Positions 22,560-34,371 of a stretch of DNA of 64,000 nt are shown piece after piece. The position numbers and the translations under genes are program-made. Each line of letters opens with the position of its first letter. Within the stretch, counting starts at the first letter, position 1. Under the pieces are notes generated by a model. The model did not search any database and was not told where the DNA came from. It was given only the letters and a program-made list of their open reading frames with translations. This DNA comes from Gnetum montanum. Taxonomy: Eukaryota; Streptophyta; Gnetopsida; Gnetales; Gnetaceae. The DNA lies in contig MNCI01016355.1 of the NCBI GenBank assembly GCA_015680685.1, positions 188,339 to 252,338 of the forward strand, given 5' to 3'.

Positions 22560-25062
22560 AAACATTTTATTTACCTTCACATACCAAGCTACGAACTACC
22601 TTCTTTCTTCCTTGAATGCTTTGGCTATTTTTCTCAACTCTTGATAAATTGTCATTCTTCTTACTAGATTTGCTACAACATCCTTTTGGTCTTGATAGAA
22701 TCAGTTGGAGTTTAGAGTTTAAAATATGTAGCTTTTGTTGGACGTCCTTCCTATCTACAAACTTCTTCTCGTATAGTGCATATACTATGGTCACTTGTTT
22801 CTTTAGTTCATTTTTGGGTCTACTTATTGTAAGCATGGATACATTAGCATAATGAATATTTACTAATCCCATGTATTTAGTGAGATCTTTGATTTGTAGG
22901 TCTTTATTCTTGATTTCTACTTGATGTACATGGGTAAGTCCATTCAAGATTGGCTACCAATCAAGTGCTTACATTATGATTAAGCTTATTTTGGCTTTAA
23001 CCATCTAAATTTCCTTTTCATTATTTTGTTTATACATAACCACTTGGTCTTTGAAGTGTTCCTTTAATCTCTCATGCTTCTTGGCCTCATTTTACCATGC
23101 ACTAATCTCAATAGCTAAATTTCGATAGATTATGTGGACTTCTTCTATTGATAGAATTCTATTTTCTCTAGATAATTTTCACATGTGCTAGTTGACTCTT
23201 GTGAAATACTCTTGTACTTGATGGATACTCTCTTCTAGTATATTCTTTTTCTTTTCAATGTCCATCAACCTCTTATTATTAGCAGTAATCCTCTTGTTCT
23301 CTTTCTCTAAGGTAGTCAAGGCTTTGACATGAGCATATGTTTGTGCTTTAGCCATTAAGGCATTCCAAATTGCTTTCTCTTTCTCCATTTTCACTTGAAT
23401 ATTTTTGGCTACCAGCTGGAATACTTGTTTAGTTTTGAATTTATTTACATGGTCTAGTGCTATGTATAGTACAAGGTCTTGTTTCTTTGCTCTTAATGTA
23501 GTTAATTCTACTTGCAACCTCTAGACCTCCTTTTCCACATGTTTGGTCCTAGTTATAGCCATCACCAACTTTTCCTTAGCTGAAATAAGTTTCAACTGTA
23601 CTACAATGATATCACTAGGGATATCAAAAATATTATGCATTACTTGCCTTGTCTATAGTAGTCGATCTAAGATGTCCTCATGTTCCTTGGGATCATAGAG
23701 GTTCTAACTATAGTTTCAACAACCTTAGCTCTAGTAATATCTACTGGTGAGACAATAGGAACATTGAGAGATTCTTTAGTTTGATCTATAGTTTTAAGCA
23801 TAACCTAAGAGGATGCAACATTCCCTGATCTTTGTTGTGCCTAATCCTCATCTTCTCCTACCTATAATGAGATTTAACCACTTGTGAATCCTATTTATAC
23901 TATAGGTATTCTGGGATTATCTCTCACTTGGAACATGCTTGAGACTTCTCTATTTCCCCAACCAATGGTTTTAGCTATCTACTATAGATGGCTCATCAAA
24001 GGTCTACAATTATACTGTGCTAGTAGGGCATTTGATCCTGGTCTATCACCCACTAGGTCCTACTTGTTCCTATCCTATGTCTGAAAATTTTTTAGCTAGT
24101 GTGGATCCTATAGCTCCCTTAGTGCCTACTAGCTTCTCTAGTTGATCTTTCTTAAGAGGCACTAACATTAACATTTTGACATAGGATGCATTCTATACTT
24201 TGTGTAGAACATCATTGGCGTAGCCCAAAATTCTAGCTTGCTTGGACAGTCTTCTTATGAGATAAGGGAGTGACAAAGTAAGTTTTTCCACCTTCTTCCC
24301 TTCAAACCTTCTTTGGATTTCTAAAAATAATAAGTGAGCCATGTTTGCATGGGATTTCCCCATGAGGATGGTGCTTCCTCTTATAGCATAGGTGGAAATC
24401 TTATCTAATCTCTTGGTGGGAAAGATATGATAAGTCCCAATCTTAAAGTATATATTTTCATCAACAAATAATTTAGTATATTCTTTGTCTACAATTTCAT
24501 AAGCCCTCTATAACCATAACTTCTTTGCATTAAAGTTGAACCTTATGGATATCTATGTAATATTTTCTCCAAAATTTGAAAGATTTAGTACCTTTGTGAT
24601 TGCTTCAACTAAATAGGGAACTATGATTTCTTCGATCTTGATAGTGGCATCATCTTGTTTATTTTTCTAGAATTGATAAACTTCCCATAGGTAGCATTTA
24701 CCACTAAAAGATAGTGTTGTACAAAGAGGAGAGGCTTGGAGTTACTCTTAGATATTAGCAAGTACAAACTCCATGAACTGTCCAAAGTTAAATTTCATAA
24801 TGACTATGGACATGATTAACTTCTCTTGGATAGCTTGGAGACACTTGTTTGATAGCGTGAGGTGTTGTCCTTTCTCTTGAGTGAGTAGTGCTTTAGCTTC
24901 AACCTATGCAGATTGTTTTGTTGTTGATGTAGGTTGATGGATACTAAAGAACTAGGCCTCTTGCTTAGCTTGTAGATTTTATTCTCTAGCTTGTTCCCTT
25001 CCTCTGGGTTTTTTACCCCTTTGTTGTGGGGGTCATTCAGATGTGGGTCTTTTAGGAGCCAT
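22560..25062 (-). pseudogene. Env-like / post-integrase ORF of element C
   Basis: Athila elements carry an extra ORF between integrase and the 3' LTR, often called env-like. Here the start at 25062 reads MAPKRPTSE, followed by a basic, Gln-rich N-terminus (about 24900-25060). A middle region shares order and residues with the equivalent ORF of A: DDATIKIEEI against DDVIVKIEGV, and KIYFK/NIYFKIGTYHI. The C-terminal third (23517-23188 and 22947-22567) is Lys/Glu/Gln-rich with heptad-like Leu/Ile spacing, probably coiled coil. No signal peptide or transmembrane segment is evident, so the name env-like refers to position only. Many stops are present. Function unknown. Confidence 0.65.
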
Positions 25063-25620
25063 CTGTAATCATAAAGGGTTCATTTAAGACTACCCAAGGA
25101 TTTCAAATAAGTTCTTAAAGATTCATAATCCTCTCTCAGGTTATTGGATTTGATCAAAATTTATCCTTATTATTACTTTTTAGCTTTTATTAGGATTACA
25201 AAGTTGGAAAATTTTTAGAAAGAAACTCTTAATTGCTATATTTTCTAACATATTATGAACAAGTTAGTTTTTTATGACTTCTTACATTGGTTATTTACTT
25301 ATTTAGGTATGTTGGGATGGTTATTTTGGAAGAATTTTTAAGTTTATTAAATTTTATTTAGTTAAAATATGAGTAGTTATTATAGTTCTCACCCTTGATA
25401 TGTTCTACTAGACATTAGAAAGTTTTACTCAAATCACATAAACTACACATAGCACTCTCCCCCACAACTAAGTTGATCACCTCATGATCAAGAGGGTTTA
25501 AGAATCACACAAATCAGAGCTATAGTGAGGAAGTTATGAAGCTAGGAAGTTTGGTTATGAGGGGGTTAGAAAAATGGCATGAACTCCCTATACATCAATT
25601 GAGAAGAATGAAAAAAATTT
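25063..25620 (-). other. Leader of the env-like ORF in C
   Basis: Non-coding on both strands. It is colinear with 59790-60499 of A, with shared blocks such as GGGAGTTCATG and ATAACTTCCTCA, so it is a conserved 5' leader of the env-like ORF. Confidence 0.6.
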
Positions 25621-25629
25621 CCAACTCCT

Positions 25630-25740
25630 CATGCATATATATAGATTTTTGCAATGGTGACGTCATAGATATAACATCATAGCGGCAATATCGTAGGTAT
25701 TGATACATCATAGCTATGACATCACCATTGAAAAATTTGA
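25630..25740 (-). promoter_or_regulatory. Internal promoter-like module upstream of the env-like ORF in C
   Basis: On the minus strand, tandem near-palindromes of the type TGATGTCATAGCTATGAT and CTACGATATTG (25735-25655) are followed by TATATATA (25643-25636). The layout copies that of the LTR U3 regions (palindromes, then TATA). It lies about 570 bases before the env-like start and is repeated at the same place in A (59703-59780). Seen in sequence; promoter activity is inferred. Confidence 0.55.
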
Positions 25741-27440
25741 GATTTTGAGAAATTTTTGAGGAAAAAATTGAGTGAAATGAATAGTATAGATAATGTAGAG
25801 ATGGTTCAAGGAATTCTCAAGTATGGATGATGCTTAAAATATGAGAATTTATCATTAAGAGTGTATGAAAGAAGGAATCTTGGGCAATGTAAGTAAATTA
25901 GGCTTATTGGAAATGATTGGTAGAGATTGTCAAAGGTATGATCAAATCTGAGTATGTGGGAAAGTAATAATGATCAGTTAAGTGTTTTGGAGGCACAAGA
26001 TGATGTAGAATTGGTCATCAGGTATGAAGCATAAAAGTTATACAAGTGGGTCCTCCCCCAAGTAGGCTACAGCCCTTAGTTAAATGTAAAACATACTTGT
26101 CTTCCAAAACATACATGTTATTATCACCTTAATGAGAAAATAACACTATATTATACAAAACCATTAAAATATGAATATATATAATAGTGAAGTAGAATGG
26201 AAGTAGCAATGGATTGTAGGAATTGGGATGTGAGGTATCGTACCATCGGCATAATGAATTTTGTATGTGGTACCTAGTTAAAATAACCATTAGCCTTTCC
26301 ATCCAAGATCCAAACCAAGTCCATATTACTTACTAGTAACATCACGTTGCATCATCTTAAAACAAACTACAAGGTCACAACAACTATAAGAAGTATTACC
26401 ACTTGGCAAAGAAGTTCAAGGAAGTAGTTTATTAATAGCATATTGTTACTTTTTAAAGGAGACTTGGCCATTGAATAGATGAGTGCATTTAGGCATGGAT
26501 AATGTCTTTCTAGCCCTGTAACCAATGTGAGTCCAAGAAACCTTGAAATTTCTAAGTCACCTATCTTCAGGCATAGGTAACATTTCTTCCTAGTGGAACC
26601 CCTAGAAATTTTTATTCTGTGCATTTATTAGGTTATTACTATGTCAACCTTACTAGATGACTACCTTTAGGCATGGGTAACATGTATTTTTAGTGACATA
26701 ATAAGGAAGCACTTATTTTAGACATATTTCCATTTGTCATTAGAACTCAAGTAAATAATACAACTTAACATCAGGATAAGACTTTAAAAAATACACAAAT
26801 ACCCTTGATGTCATATCCTTTTCATTCCTACTTGGTTCTTCACTTTTCTATCTAGGTATAAGAATCACAAATTTGTTTTAGTTTTATTATGGAAATAACA
26901 TCATTATGTTCATAGTAAGAACCTCTTATTATTGGAAATGAGTGGATGGATGATGTGGTCTCACTGTATATAGAATCAATCCTTCAATGATTTGATAACA
27001 TAGGGTAAACTTCATATTATTGGGACTACATCTTCTCTTATTATTTCACCTCAGCAACATAATAAAAGATCATAGAAAAAATGATAATAATGGAAAAATG
27101 TAAAAATAATTTAAAACATGTCTAAGGATGAAAAATGATTAAGAAATAGAAAAAGTTATAAAAGAATGGAAAAGATGTAAAAAAATCTAAAAATTGGTAA
27201 GAAAAGTAAAAAGGTAAAAAGTAGAAAAATGTTAGAAGAAAAACTTGTGCTTAAGAGTCAAACTTGACACCCCCATGACTATCTTAAGAAGTGTATAATT
27301 GGAAGATTGAATGAGCAGTAAACTACTTGGTAAATAGGGTATAGTCCTTGAAATAATAAGGAAAGTCATGGCATGATTTCACTTGTTAAATATTGATAAG
27401 GATTAGTTTTTGTGGACTTGTTGGGTGATAGATCTACATG
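25741..27440 (-). other. Integrase-to-env spacer of C with a conserved repeat array
   Basis: Non-coding. It holds the conserved GGACCCACT block (26044-26080, read on the minus strand as GTGGGTCCTCCCCCAAGTAGG). Three degenerate copies of a GAAAGACATGTTACCCATGC-like unit lie at about 26493-26520, 26570-26597 and 26675-26703, and an A-rich stretch at 27060-27240. The same unit is arrayed in A (58590-58890). No ORF of note. Confidence 0.65.
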
Positions 27441-27449
27441 GCACTAAAT

Positions 27450-28680
27450 CATTATGTAGTATGGACAATATAGGACCCCTCCCATAAGGTTTTGAACTTA
27501 GCCTTTTATGGGACATGACTGGGATTATAGTAGAGGACTTTATCACTTGGCTTGATTGACACATGTGTTATTTTGGTGACATGTCTACATTTGGAGTATC
27601 TTTTATGAATTTCATTACTCACTTGAGCTACTAATCTATTTTCATCTAATAGATTTATATTTATTAAGTGTTTTCTTTGAGCTTAGCTTAAATCAGGGTC
27701 AAGTATGCTTGTACTAGAAAGGGCATTAAGTTCCACTTGGATCGGTAATGTAGATAGTTTACCGTAAACTAACTCATATAGGGAATACCCTATAGAAAGT
27801 TTTCAAGTTGACCTATAAATCCATAAAGCATCATTAAGTTTAATGTTCCAATCCTTCCTATAACAACTAATTGTTGTAGTTAATATTCTTGTGATTTCCT
27901 AGTTAGTCACTTCTACTTGACCATTTTCTTGGGGATGATATGGTGTAGTTCATTTGTGATTCACCCCAAGTTTTTGCATTAGCTTTTTAAATGTAGCTCC
28001 TATCAAGTGAGTCATGTTGTTAGATATGAGCATGTGTGGTATTCCAAATCCATTCACCACATGTTTTTAAAATAATTTAGTAGTTGTTTTGGCTATGCAA
28101 TCATTGATTGTAGTTGATTCTACCCACTTTTTGCAATAATCAACTATTACTATAATGTAGGACTTTTCAGTTGACATTGGTGTGATGGGGCTTATGAAGT
28201 CAATTCCCCAAATGTTGAAGGATTCCAATGGTTGTATATGTTATTGTGGCCCTTCATTCCTAGGTATTAGCCCTCCATCTCTTTAGCATCTTTCACAAGA
28301 CTATGCAAACTAATGTGCATTCCTAAATAGGATAGGCCTACTAGCATGAGTTTTAGCACTATCCTTTATTCTGCATAGTAACCACCACATGGTTCATCAT
28401 GTGCATCTTGTACAATTCTCTATTGACTTTTGTCTAGAACATACCATCTTATCAATCCATCAACACATATCTTGTAGAGGTTTCCATTAATTTTCATATA
28501 TCTTTTTACTCTATGGAGGAACTGTTCTTTATTATTCTTATCCCATTCAATAGGAAGTTCTTGTTTGGTGAGATACATTATGTAATCAGTAAGCCATGAC
28601 TCCTCTATTGAGTCTACAGCCATTACAGTTTTAGTAAATAAGCCTTTATCAAAAAATTAGTTTGATATTGGTTCATCATT
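27450..28680 (-). pseudogene. pol: End of RNase H and integrase of element C
   Basis: Integrase joins the DNA copy to the genome. The minus strand begins with TIMIDKKETKN-type sequence at the RNase H end. WLTDYIMYLTKQELP (28590-28550) and the N-terminal zinc-binding part with LYKICVDGLIRW (about 28440) follow, then the catalytic core: GIDFISP (about 28200, first acidic residue present), ISNNMTH (about 28010, where the usual Asp of SDNGTH reads Asn) and YHPQENGQVEVTN (about 27930, Glu present). YRSTWKL-type sequence and a C-terminal part to about 27450 follow. Several stops are present. It is colinear with the integrase of A (56780-57800). Confidence 0.85.
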
Positions 28681-28689
28681 CTCTTGGGG

Positions 28690-29345
28690 TTTTCATCTAA
28701 GTCTTCATAAATGATTTGTTACAATATTTTTGGTTTCTTTCTTATCAATCATGGTAATATCAAACTCTTGTAAGATGATAAGTCATGTTATCACTCTAGG
28801 ATTGATCATTACTTTGTTCATTAGAAATCTGATGGTACTATGATAAATATGGACATAAATAGGATATACACCACAATCATAAGCTCCTTTTCTATGATGA
28901 TGTAGTTAAGTTGTACCTTCTTTGAGGTTGGAAACATGATTTGATAGCTGGATTTGTATAGATTTGATGTTGGAAAATGTGTGAATTAATTCCAGTGATT
29001 TTATCATAGGACCATGTAAGTGTAGCTGATCATTTATTTACCACTTTTAGTAATTTTCTCTTCTTTTCTTTGTAAAGTTTGGCATTTATAATTACCAATT
29101 TTTTATTATTTAGAAAAGTATATTCAAGCATATCTAGTAGGGCTTTTACTTCTAAGGGTTCTAATTCATGTGTCTCTTGTATCTCTAATTATCCCTAATC
29201 AATATCTTCCTCCTGGTGTGATTCCATGTAAGGAGGTTATCTTTTCAATCGTTTTAACTTATCAATTTCTTCAACATAGGCACTTAAGATTTGGTTCATT
29301 AGTTCCATGCATATATTAGATTCTATTGCTTCTTTAGTACTTAGC
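28690..29345 (-). pseudogene. pol: RT remnant of element C (palm deleted)
   Basis: The minus strand keeps the acidic linker before RT (MELMNQILSAYVEEIDKLK, about 29310-29250) and the first RT block FQHQIY with PQRRYN (about 28930). The sequence then jumps to RNase H-end and integrase homology. The region that should carry the FMDD box, present in G at about 3310, is absent, so an internal deletion removed the RT palm and most of RNase H. Confidence 0.75.
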
Positions 29346-29419
29346 CACTGGGTGTCTTCTTGTTGAGTGGCTACTACATATAAGCACTTTTTATACATAC
29401 ATGTCTTTTATGCATTTAT

Positions 29420-29900
29420 TGCATGCTATGATATCTTCATATTTTGTGATCTAAATATTATGCATACAATTACACTTGTTATCGTTGTATGTGATACATG
29501 GAACTATGTGTCTTTGAATGATTTTGGCTTCATATTCATTGGATATTTATAAGGCCAAATCTATGATCACAAGCTTAGCATATATAATGTTAAGCCATTC
29601 TCTTCTCATAATTATGGGGAATTTCCCTTTGTCCTTTTCCACATGAATGACTAAAAAGTCAACAAGATAGGACTAACCCCTTATAGTAGTAATAACATCT
29701 TTCACTTGTCCAAGTGGAACAATAATGAAGTGGTTTGCAAGCTTTAATTAGATGTTTCTCTTCTTTAGCAAGGGTAGGTTCTAGGCCTTATAGATGTCTT
29801 ATGAGATGAGGTTTACTCTTGACCCAGAATCTAAGAGAGCCTTACATGGTTTATGTCTTTCTATTTGAAGATAGACTAAGGGATTTCCATGATCAGTAAA
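29420..29900 (-). pseudogene. Aspartic protease region of element C
   Basis: The minus strand reads KPCKALLDSGSRVNLIS (29845-29795), keeping the DSG triplet. NLPLLKKRNI, VPLGQVKDVI, DFLVIHVEKDKGKFPIIM (about 29640) and VPCITYNDNKCNC (about 29490) follow. The order is the same as in B and G. Stops are present between the blocks. Confidence 0.82.
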
Positions 29901-29989
29901 GTGCTCTAATCCACTTTATTATTATTTGTGTGTGATCATGACAGTAGTAACTTTTTTATCTATAGGTATTAGAAGCATAGTGTTACTTG

Positions 29990-32469
29990 GAGGAGTGCGT
30001 GTGGATGGGGTAGAGTCAGGTGAAGTCCCCATTCTTTGAACCTTTTCAAGACTTCTCCTAAAAAAAGGATGTTTCTTGGCTCTTGGTTCATTTTCTATTA
30101 CATCCTTTTGTGTAGTTACTACGATGGTAGTGCTCTTTTGTTATGACTATATTGGTAGCTCTCCTTACATGACTACTAGTGGTATTGGCAATAAGGAGTT
30201 AGGAGTTTGAATTAAGGAACTAGCTACTAGTTTAGACATGTAAGAATTTGGATCCATCTATGATGTAGTGCATAAATAATATTCAATTGGATAGTAGTGA
30301 GAGGAAGCATGGAATGAAGTATTTTCTAGAGAGATTAGAAATTGAACATAGTATCCGTAGGGATCATGTTGCCTATATGGCTACTATTGTCTTGGTGGTG
30401 GGATTTTTCATGCGTGTGGTTATTGCCACTACTACTGGTACTGTTCTTGCAGTTGAGGATATATCCCACTTGGATAGTACATTTTCTGGTAAGGTTGTCT
30501 GAAATTACCTTGTGAATAAGATAATCTTTGAAGTATCTATTTCTTAACAAACTTTGGATTAAATACATATGCCCTAGACTCTTGTAAGTGGGCCATAATA
30601 GGGCAAGATGTCTTAGCATGTTCATAACAGCATACTTTGCATCCTTCATCATCTTTTGAACTAGAGCCATATTTTCCTTTATTTTTGTAGTGCTCTCATT
30701 AATTATCTCTTATTTTCATTACTTCGATTTAGGGCTTGTTTTGTATTTTCTTCTACTATCTTTAATATTGTAGAAAATTTCCCATCTATAAAATCCCAAA
30801 TTTTCTCTACCTATGTTGTAATGTCATTAACTAATTTTTGAATAGGTAGAGTCTTCCATTAGATCGTATCTTTCAAGGTTTCCTCTTCTTGTGATTTGCA
30901 TATTCTTACATCCCTTTTTCTGATGGTAGGGTCCCCATTATCTTCTTCAGTAATTCTCTTTTCCTTAACTCTGTTTTTTCGTTTGCCATTTAGTCAATGA
31001 GTCTTTGAGTACGATGAGCTATCATCTCAGATAACCTTTCCTGGGCATATATCCTAAGGCTTTTTCTTGTTTTGTTTTGTAGTTTATTAACAATGTGTCA
31101 TAGTTGTTTTCTTTCAGAAAACCCATGGCCTAGGCACCTATGTAGTAAGTAATAGTATATATCCATTGTTGCCTCAAGGGATTCATGTATCCCTTGTTTC
31201 CATCCTTGAATCTATTTTCTCAAATTAGACACTCTAGAATAACTCTAATACTTGTCATTAAGGAGCTCTAGCATGGTACTCCATCTTTGAATTGATTCCA
31301 GTTCTAATAATTGGTACCAGCTCTCGACTTTTTTTATGAGTGTTCTAGGAAACAACTTTAGTTTCTGTCAATTATCTTCAATATTTTTTAGGACATAGGC
31401 ATTGTGGAAGACTTGAAGATGGTGCTATGGATCTACATTGTATCTACCTTCAAATTTCAAAATAATATTCATGTCTAGTCACTTGATGTAAATATCCCTT
31501 ACATGTCTGGTAGGAATATATACTACTTTCCTCATATTAATCATGTTGCAAGTGGCTACTAGGGGTTCTTCATAATCTCTAGGTTCATGAGCTCTATTGT
31601 AGTAGTGACTCCTCTGATGTTCATAACACACACTCTCTTCATGTCTAATCCTTTCTCTTCTTCTCTCGTGGTTATCTTCTTCTTCATTATGATTTCTTCT
31701 ACGATTCTTATATCTCTCATGATCCCTTTGTCTATCCCCATCATGATCCCTCTTTCTTCTTTGTCTCTTATTAGAATCTCAAAAAGAGTGTGAGGAGGAA
31801 GAGGAAGATGTTGAAGAAGTGTATTGGCTAGTTCTTCTCCTATGACTCCTTGATTTTTCCTTTTTTTAATTTAGTGGTCGTTTTAGGCATTAAGTTCCTC
31901 CTAAGTGTGGAGTCTTCCTCATCTCCTCTGGGTGTTTCTATAAGAGCTAAATGTAATTATATCTTGATGGGACCTTTGATACAAATAACTGGTGTTTGAG
32001 ATTAAGATCCATGGTTTTGATAGAATTTCTCCATGTGAAAAACAACATCATATTTTTCCTCCAGGATAACCATTTAAGGTACTTTATTTTCCTTATTAAG
32101 CTCATGCCTTGTCTCCATAGCAGCATTCCTTCTTACTTGAGCCTTGGTTTGTTGGTAAGGCCTTGTCATGTGCTTGGTGATGTGGTACCCTTCTTGCACA
32201 TGGCTAAGATTTGACCTCATAAGGATTTCTTGCAACATTAATGATGCACTACATTCTAGAGGTAAGATAATATTGCCCTATAATTCTATTTGTCTTAGTT
32301 GTTCATCCTAGTGAAAAACCAAGGTGAAGTTAGGATAGTATAGATTAGTGTGAGTGTAGGAGATTCTATTTTGCATGGGCACACTTCAATCTTCCTCATT
32401 ATCTTCCCTATCATGATTCTTATTAAATTTATTAGTAGGTGGTGATTTCTTCTTATTTATAGAAGCCAT
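29990..32469 (-). pseudogene. gag: gag of element C
   Basis: Start at 32469 reads MASINKKKSPP. YYPNFTLVFH and GNIILPLECSASLML follow, then a region rich in Arg, Glu and Asp (31560-31790), the capsid-like core with KFEGRYNVDP, LKLFPRTLIKK, SWYQLLE and RWSTMLELLNDKY (about 31460-31240), a DPTI-type block (about 30930) and the C-terminal Pro/Ser-rich tail (30670-30000). Multiple stops and frameshifts are present. It is colinear with D, G, H and B. Confidence 0.82.
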
Positions 32470-32591
32470 ATTAAATGTTTTAACACCTTAAGTCTATACT
32501 TTAAAAAAATTAGTTTAAGTGTGAACGTTGTACTTGATGATTCCTAATACAAAAAATTTTGTAAAGTCACCACTTAGCGATCATTAATACA

Positions 32592-32609
32592 TCCCTAGCA
32601 ATAGTGCCA
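32592..32609 (-). other. Primer binding site of C (tRNA-Asp-like)
   Basis: Minus-strand TGGCACTATTGCTAGGGA, one base from the LTR end. Same position and spacing as in D, B and H. Confidence 0.85.
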
Positions 32610-32610
32610 A

Positions 32611-33217
32611 TGATGAGCAACTGGATACTCCAGCACTGCACCATACATTTCATGAGTATTCATGTGCAACTTGATCATAATCTATGAAAGGTCAATATAG
32701 ATTCACTAGTAGTTGAGGTTTAGTTTGTGATCACTATCTCCTAACTTTGAGTTAGTGAAGTTCAAGTTGTATGGTTTAACCTTGAGTGAGGCATATGATA
32801 GGTTGATGTTGTATAGCTTGAATTATCCTAAATACCAACATAATGAAAATTGAAATGAAGTCTAAATATAAGTGTAAGAGAAATATAAACTATATTAAGT
32901 AAGAAAAATGAACTAACTAAAAGTAAACTAAGTAGAATTTTGTAATGGTAGAAAATAATCTAGATCCTTATTTTTAACCATGAACTATATTCAAGAACTA
33001 TTCACTTAAACAAAGATTCTGTACAACTATTTAACACCACATTGTAGGCATTCACTCTATTGCTAAGTGTTGAACAAAAGTTGTTCATTTGATATGATGA
33101 TGGGTTGGTATTTATAGTGAAGACTAGAACCCACTACATCACATCAATGATGATGTATGCACAACTACAATATTGTAGATATGATATTGTAGCTATTTAC
33201 ATAAAAGGTTTTTATCA
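32611..33217 (-). repeat. 5' LTR of element C
   Basis: Ends TGATAAAAACC (minus-strand start at 33217) and TTGCTCATCA (32611). TATA box 33116-33109. A deletion of about 240 bases relative to the 3' LTR lies near 32893. It is followed on the right by CCAAC (33218-33222). Confidence 0.9.
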
Positions 33218-33362
33218 CCAACTATCATAAGAAGATAATGATCATGAACTTAAAATCAACATGCTAGTTTACAATATTTTCCTATCTATGGATTACAATC
33301 TAGTTGCTTGTGTATGTTTGTGACTTATATAGTTAAGCATTGGGAACTCTCACCACTCATCA
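33218..33362 (+). repeat. 5' LTR of A, piece 3
   Basis: Begins with the second CCAAC made by C and continues colinearly with about 62560-62703 of the 3' LTR (GATAATGATCATGAACTTAA, TTGTGTATGTTTG). It ends CCACTCATCA at 33362, directly before the primer site. Confidence 0.87.
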
Positions 33363-33363
33363 T

Positions 33364-33381
33364 TAGCACCGTTGTTAGGGA
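33364..33381 (+). other. Primer binding site of A (tRNA-Asp-like)
   Basis: TAGCACCGTTGTTAGGGA, one base after the LTR. The expected TGG start reads TAG. Confidence 0.8.
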
Positions 33382-33503
33382 TGATATCAATATATACTAG
33401 TTAGTTGATTTTACTAGAGTTTATTATAATAAGCATTTCAAGATTTACTTTTCAAGACATATAATATTCTTAAAATACATACTTGAGAATTAATTGATCA
33501 AAC

Positions 33504-34371
33504 ATGGCTTTAACACATAGAGTAAACTTCTCACCTACACATGATATTAATGGAGGTAATGAGAGAACATACATTGAAGAAAATTTGGATGGACCAATGC
33601 AAGCAAGGGTTCCCTGTGTTCACAAAAGCCATGTTATTCTAGCTTCACTTTTATCTTTTATCATGTTGAGCAATTCAAATGGAGAGACTTGCTAGATGAC
33701 ATTGTACTATTACTAGACCATCTAGCTTTGTTTATGCTTCAAGTAGCTCTACTTAGATCTAGTCTTGATCATGTACATGGAGGCTACCAAGTTACTGAGA
33801 ACATGACTAGATCTTACCAGCTAACTAGAGTCCAATCCAGAAGGGATATCATAATGGAAGCAAGGTATGAGCAAGGTAATGACAAGTGTGAATCTCAAGT
33901 GATATTACCCTCTTAAAAAGAAGATGTAGATTATTGAAATGAAACATCTCATCATCAATAATCTAATTCTTATCCACTTTTTCTATATACTAAAGATTCT
34001 ATGCAACAAAAGCTACATTTAACCTTAGTAGAGATACCTCGAAGATATGGGATAGATCCTAGAACAAAGAAGTATCTAAAGCCTTGGAACTCCAATAAAT
34101 ATAAAAGAGAAGAATCAAGGGGCAAGGAGAGCAACTTGACATCATTCTCCAAGTCCTTCATCCTCTCCATCATCCTCATCAATAGATTTTGATGAAGATG
34201 AAAGCAAGTATAGAGATAAAGCTTTGTGGAGAGATCAAGACCAAATGCATGATAAGAAGATAAGAAGAGATCATAGTAGACACCCAGAAAGATAAAGACA
34301 TCATGATAAAGATGAAGATAAAGTAGAAGAAAGGGAAAGACAAAGAAGACACAAGAGAAGAAATGAAAAAG
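33504..34371 (+). pseudogene. gag: gag N-terminal half of element A
   Basis: Start at 33504 (MALTHRVNFSPTHD). It is open for 63 codons, then frameshifted through a decayed version of the N-terminal gag region. PSPSSSPSSSIDFDED (about 34145-34195) and a long Arg/Asp/Glu/Lys-rich stretch (34195-34371) correspond to the Ser/His/Arg-rich region of D and B. The capsid-like core is missing: at about 34372 the sequence changes abruptly to the opposite-strand gag of element F. Confidence 0.75.

Larger units (their letters stand above)
21199..33217 (-). mobile_element. Element C: near full-length Athila-type LTR retrotransposon
   Basis: Minus-strand element of about 12.0 kb with both LTRs (32611-33217 as 5', 21199-22133 as 3'), perfect target duplication CCAAC (21194-21198 and 33218-33222), a tRNA-Asp-like primer site and a PPT. 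Order from the right: gag, protease, RT remnant, integrase, spacer with repeats and a TATA-bearing module, env-like ORF. Most of RT and the RNase H core are deleted and every frame has stops, so it is dead. It lies in the 5' LTR of A in the opposite orientation. Confidence 0.92.

Noticed and set aside
22567-23517. Coiled-coil frames as a host structural gene
   Set aside because: They lie between integrase and the 3' LTR of C, in line with the rest of the env-like ORF, and carry the same decay.
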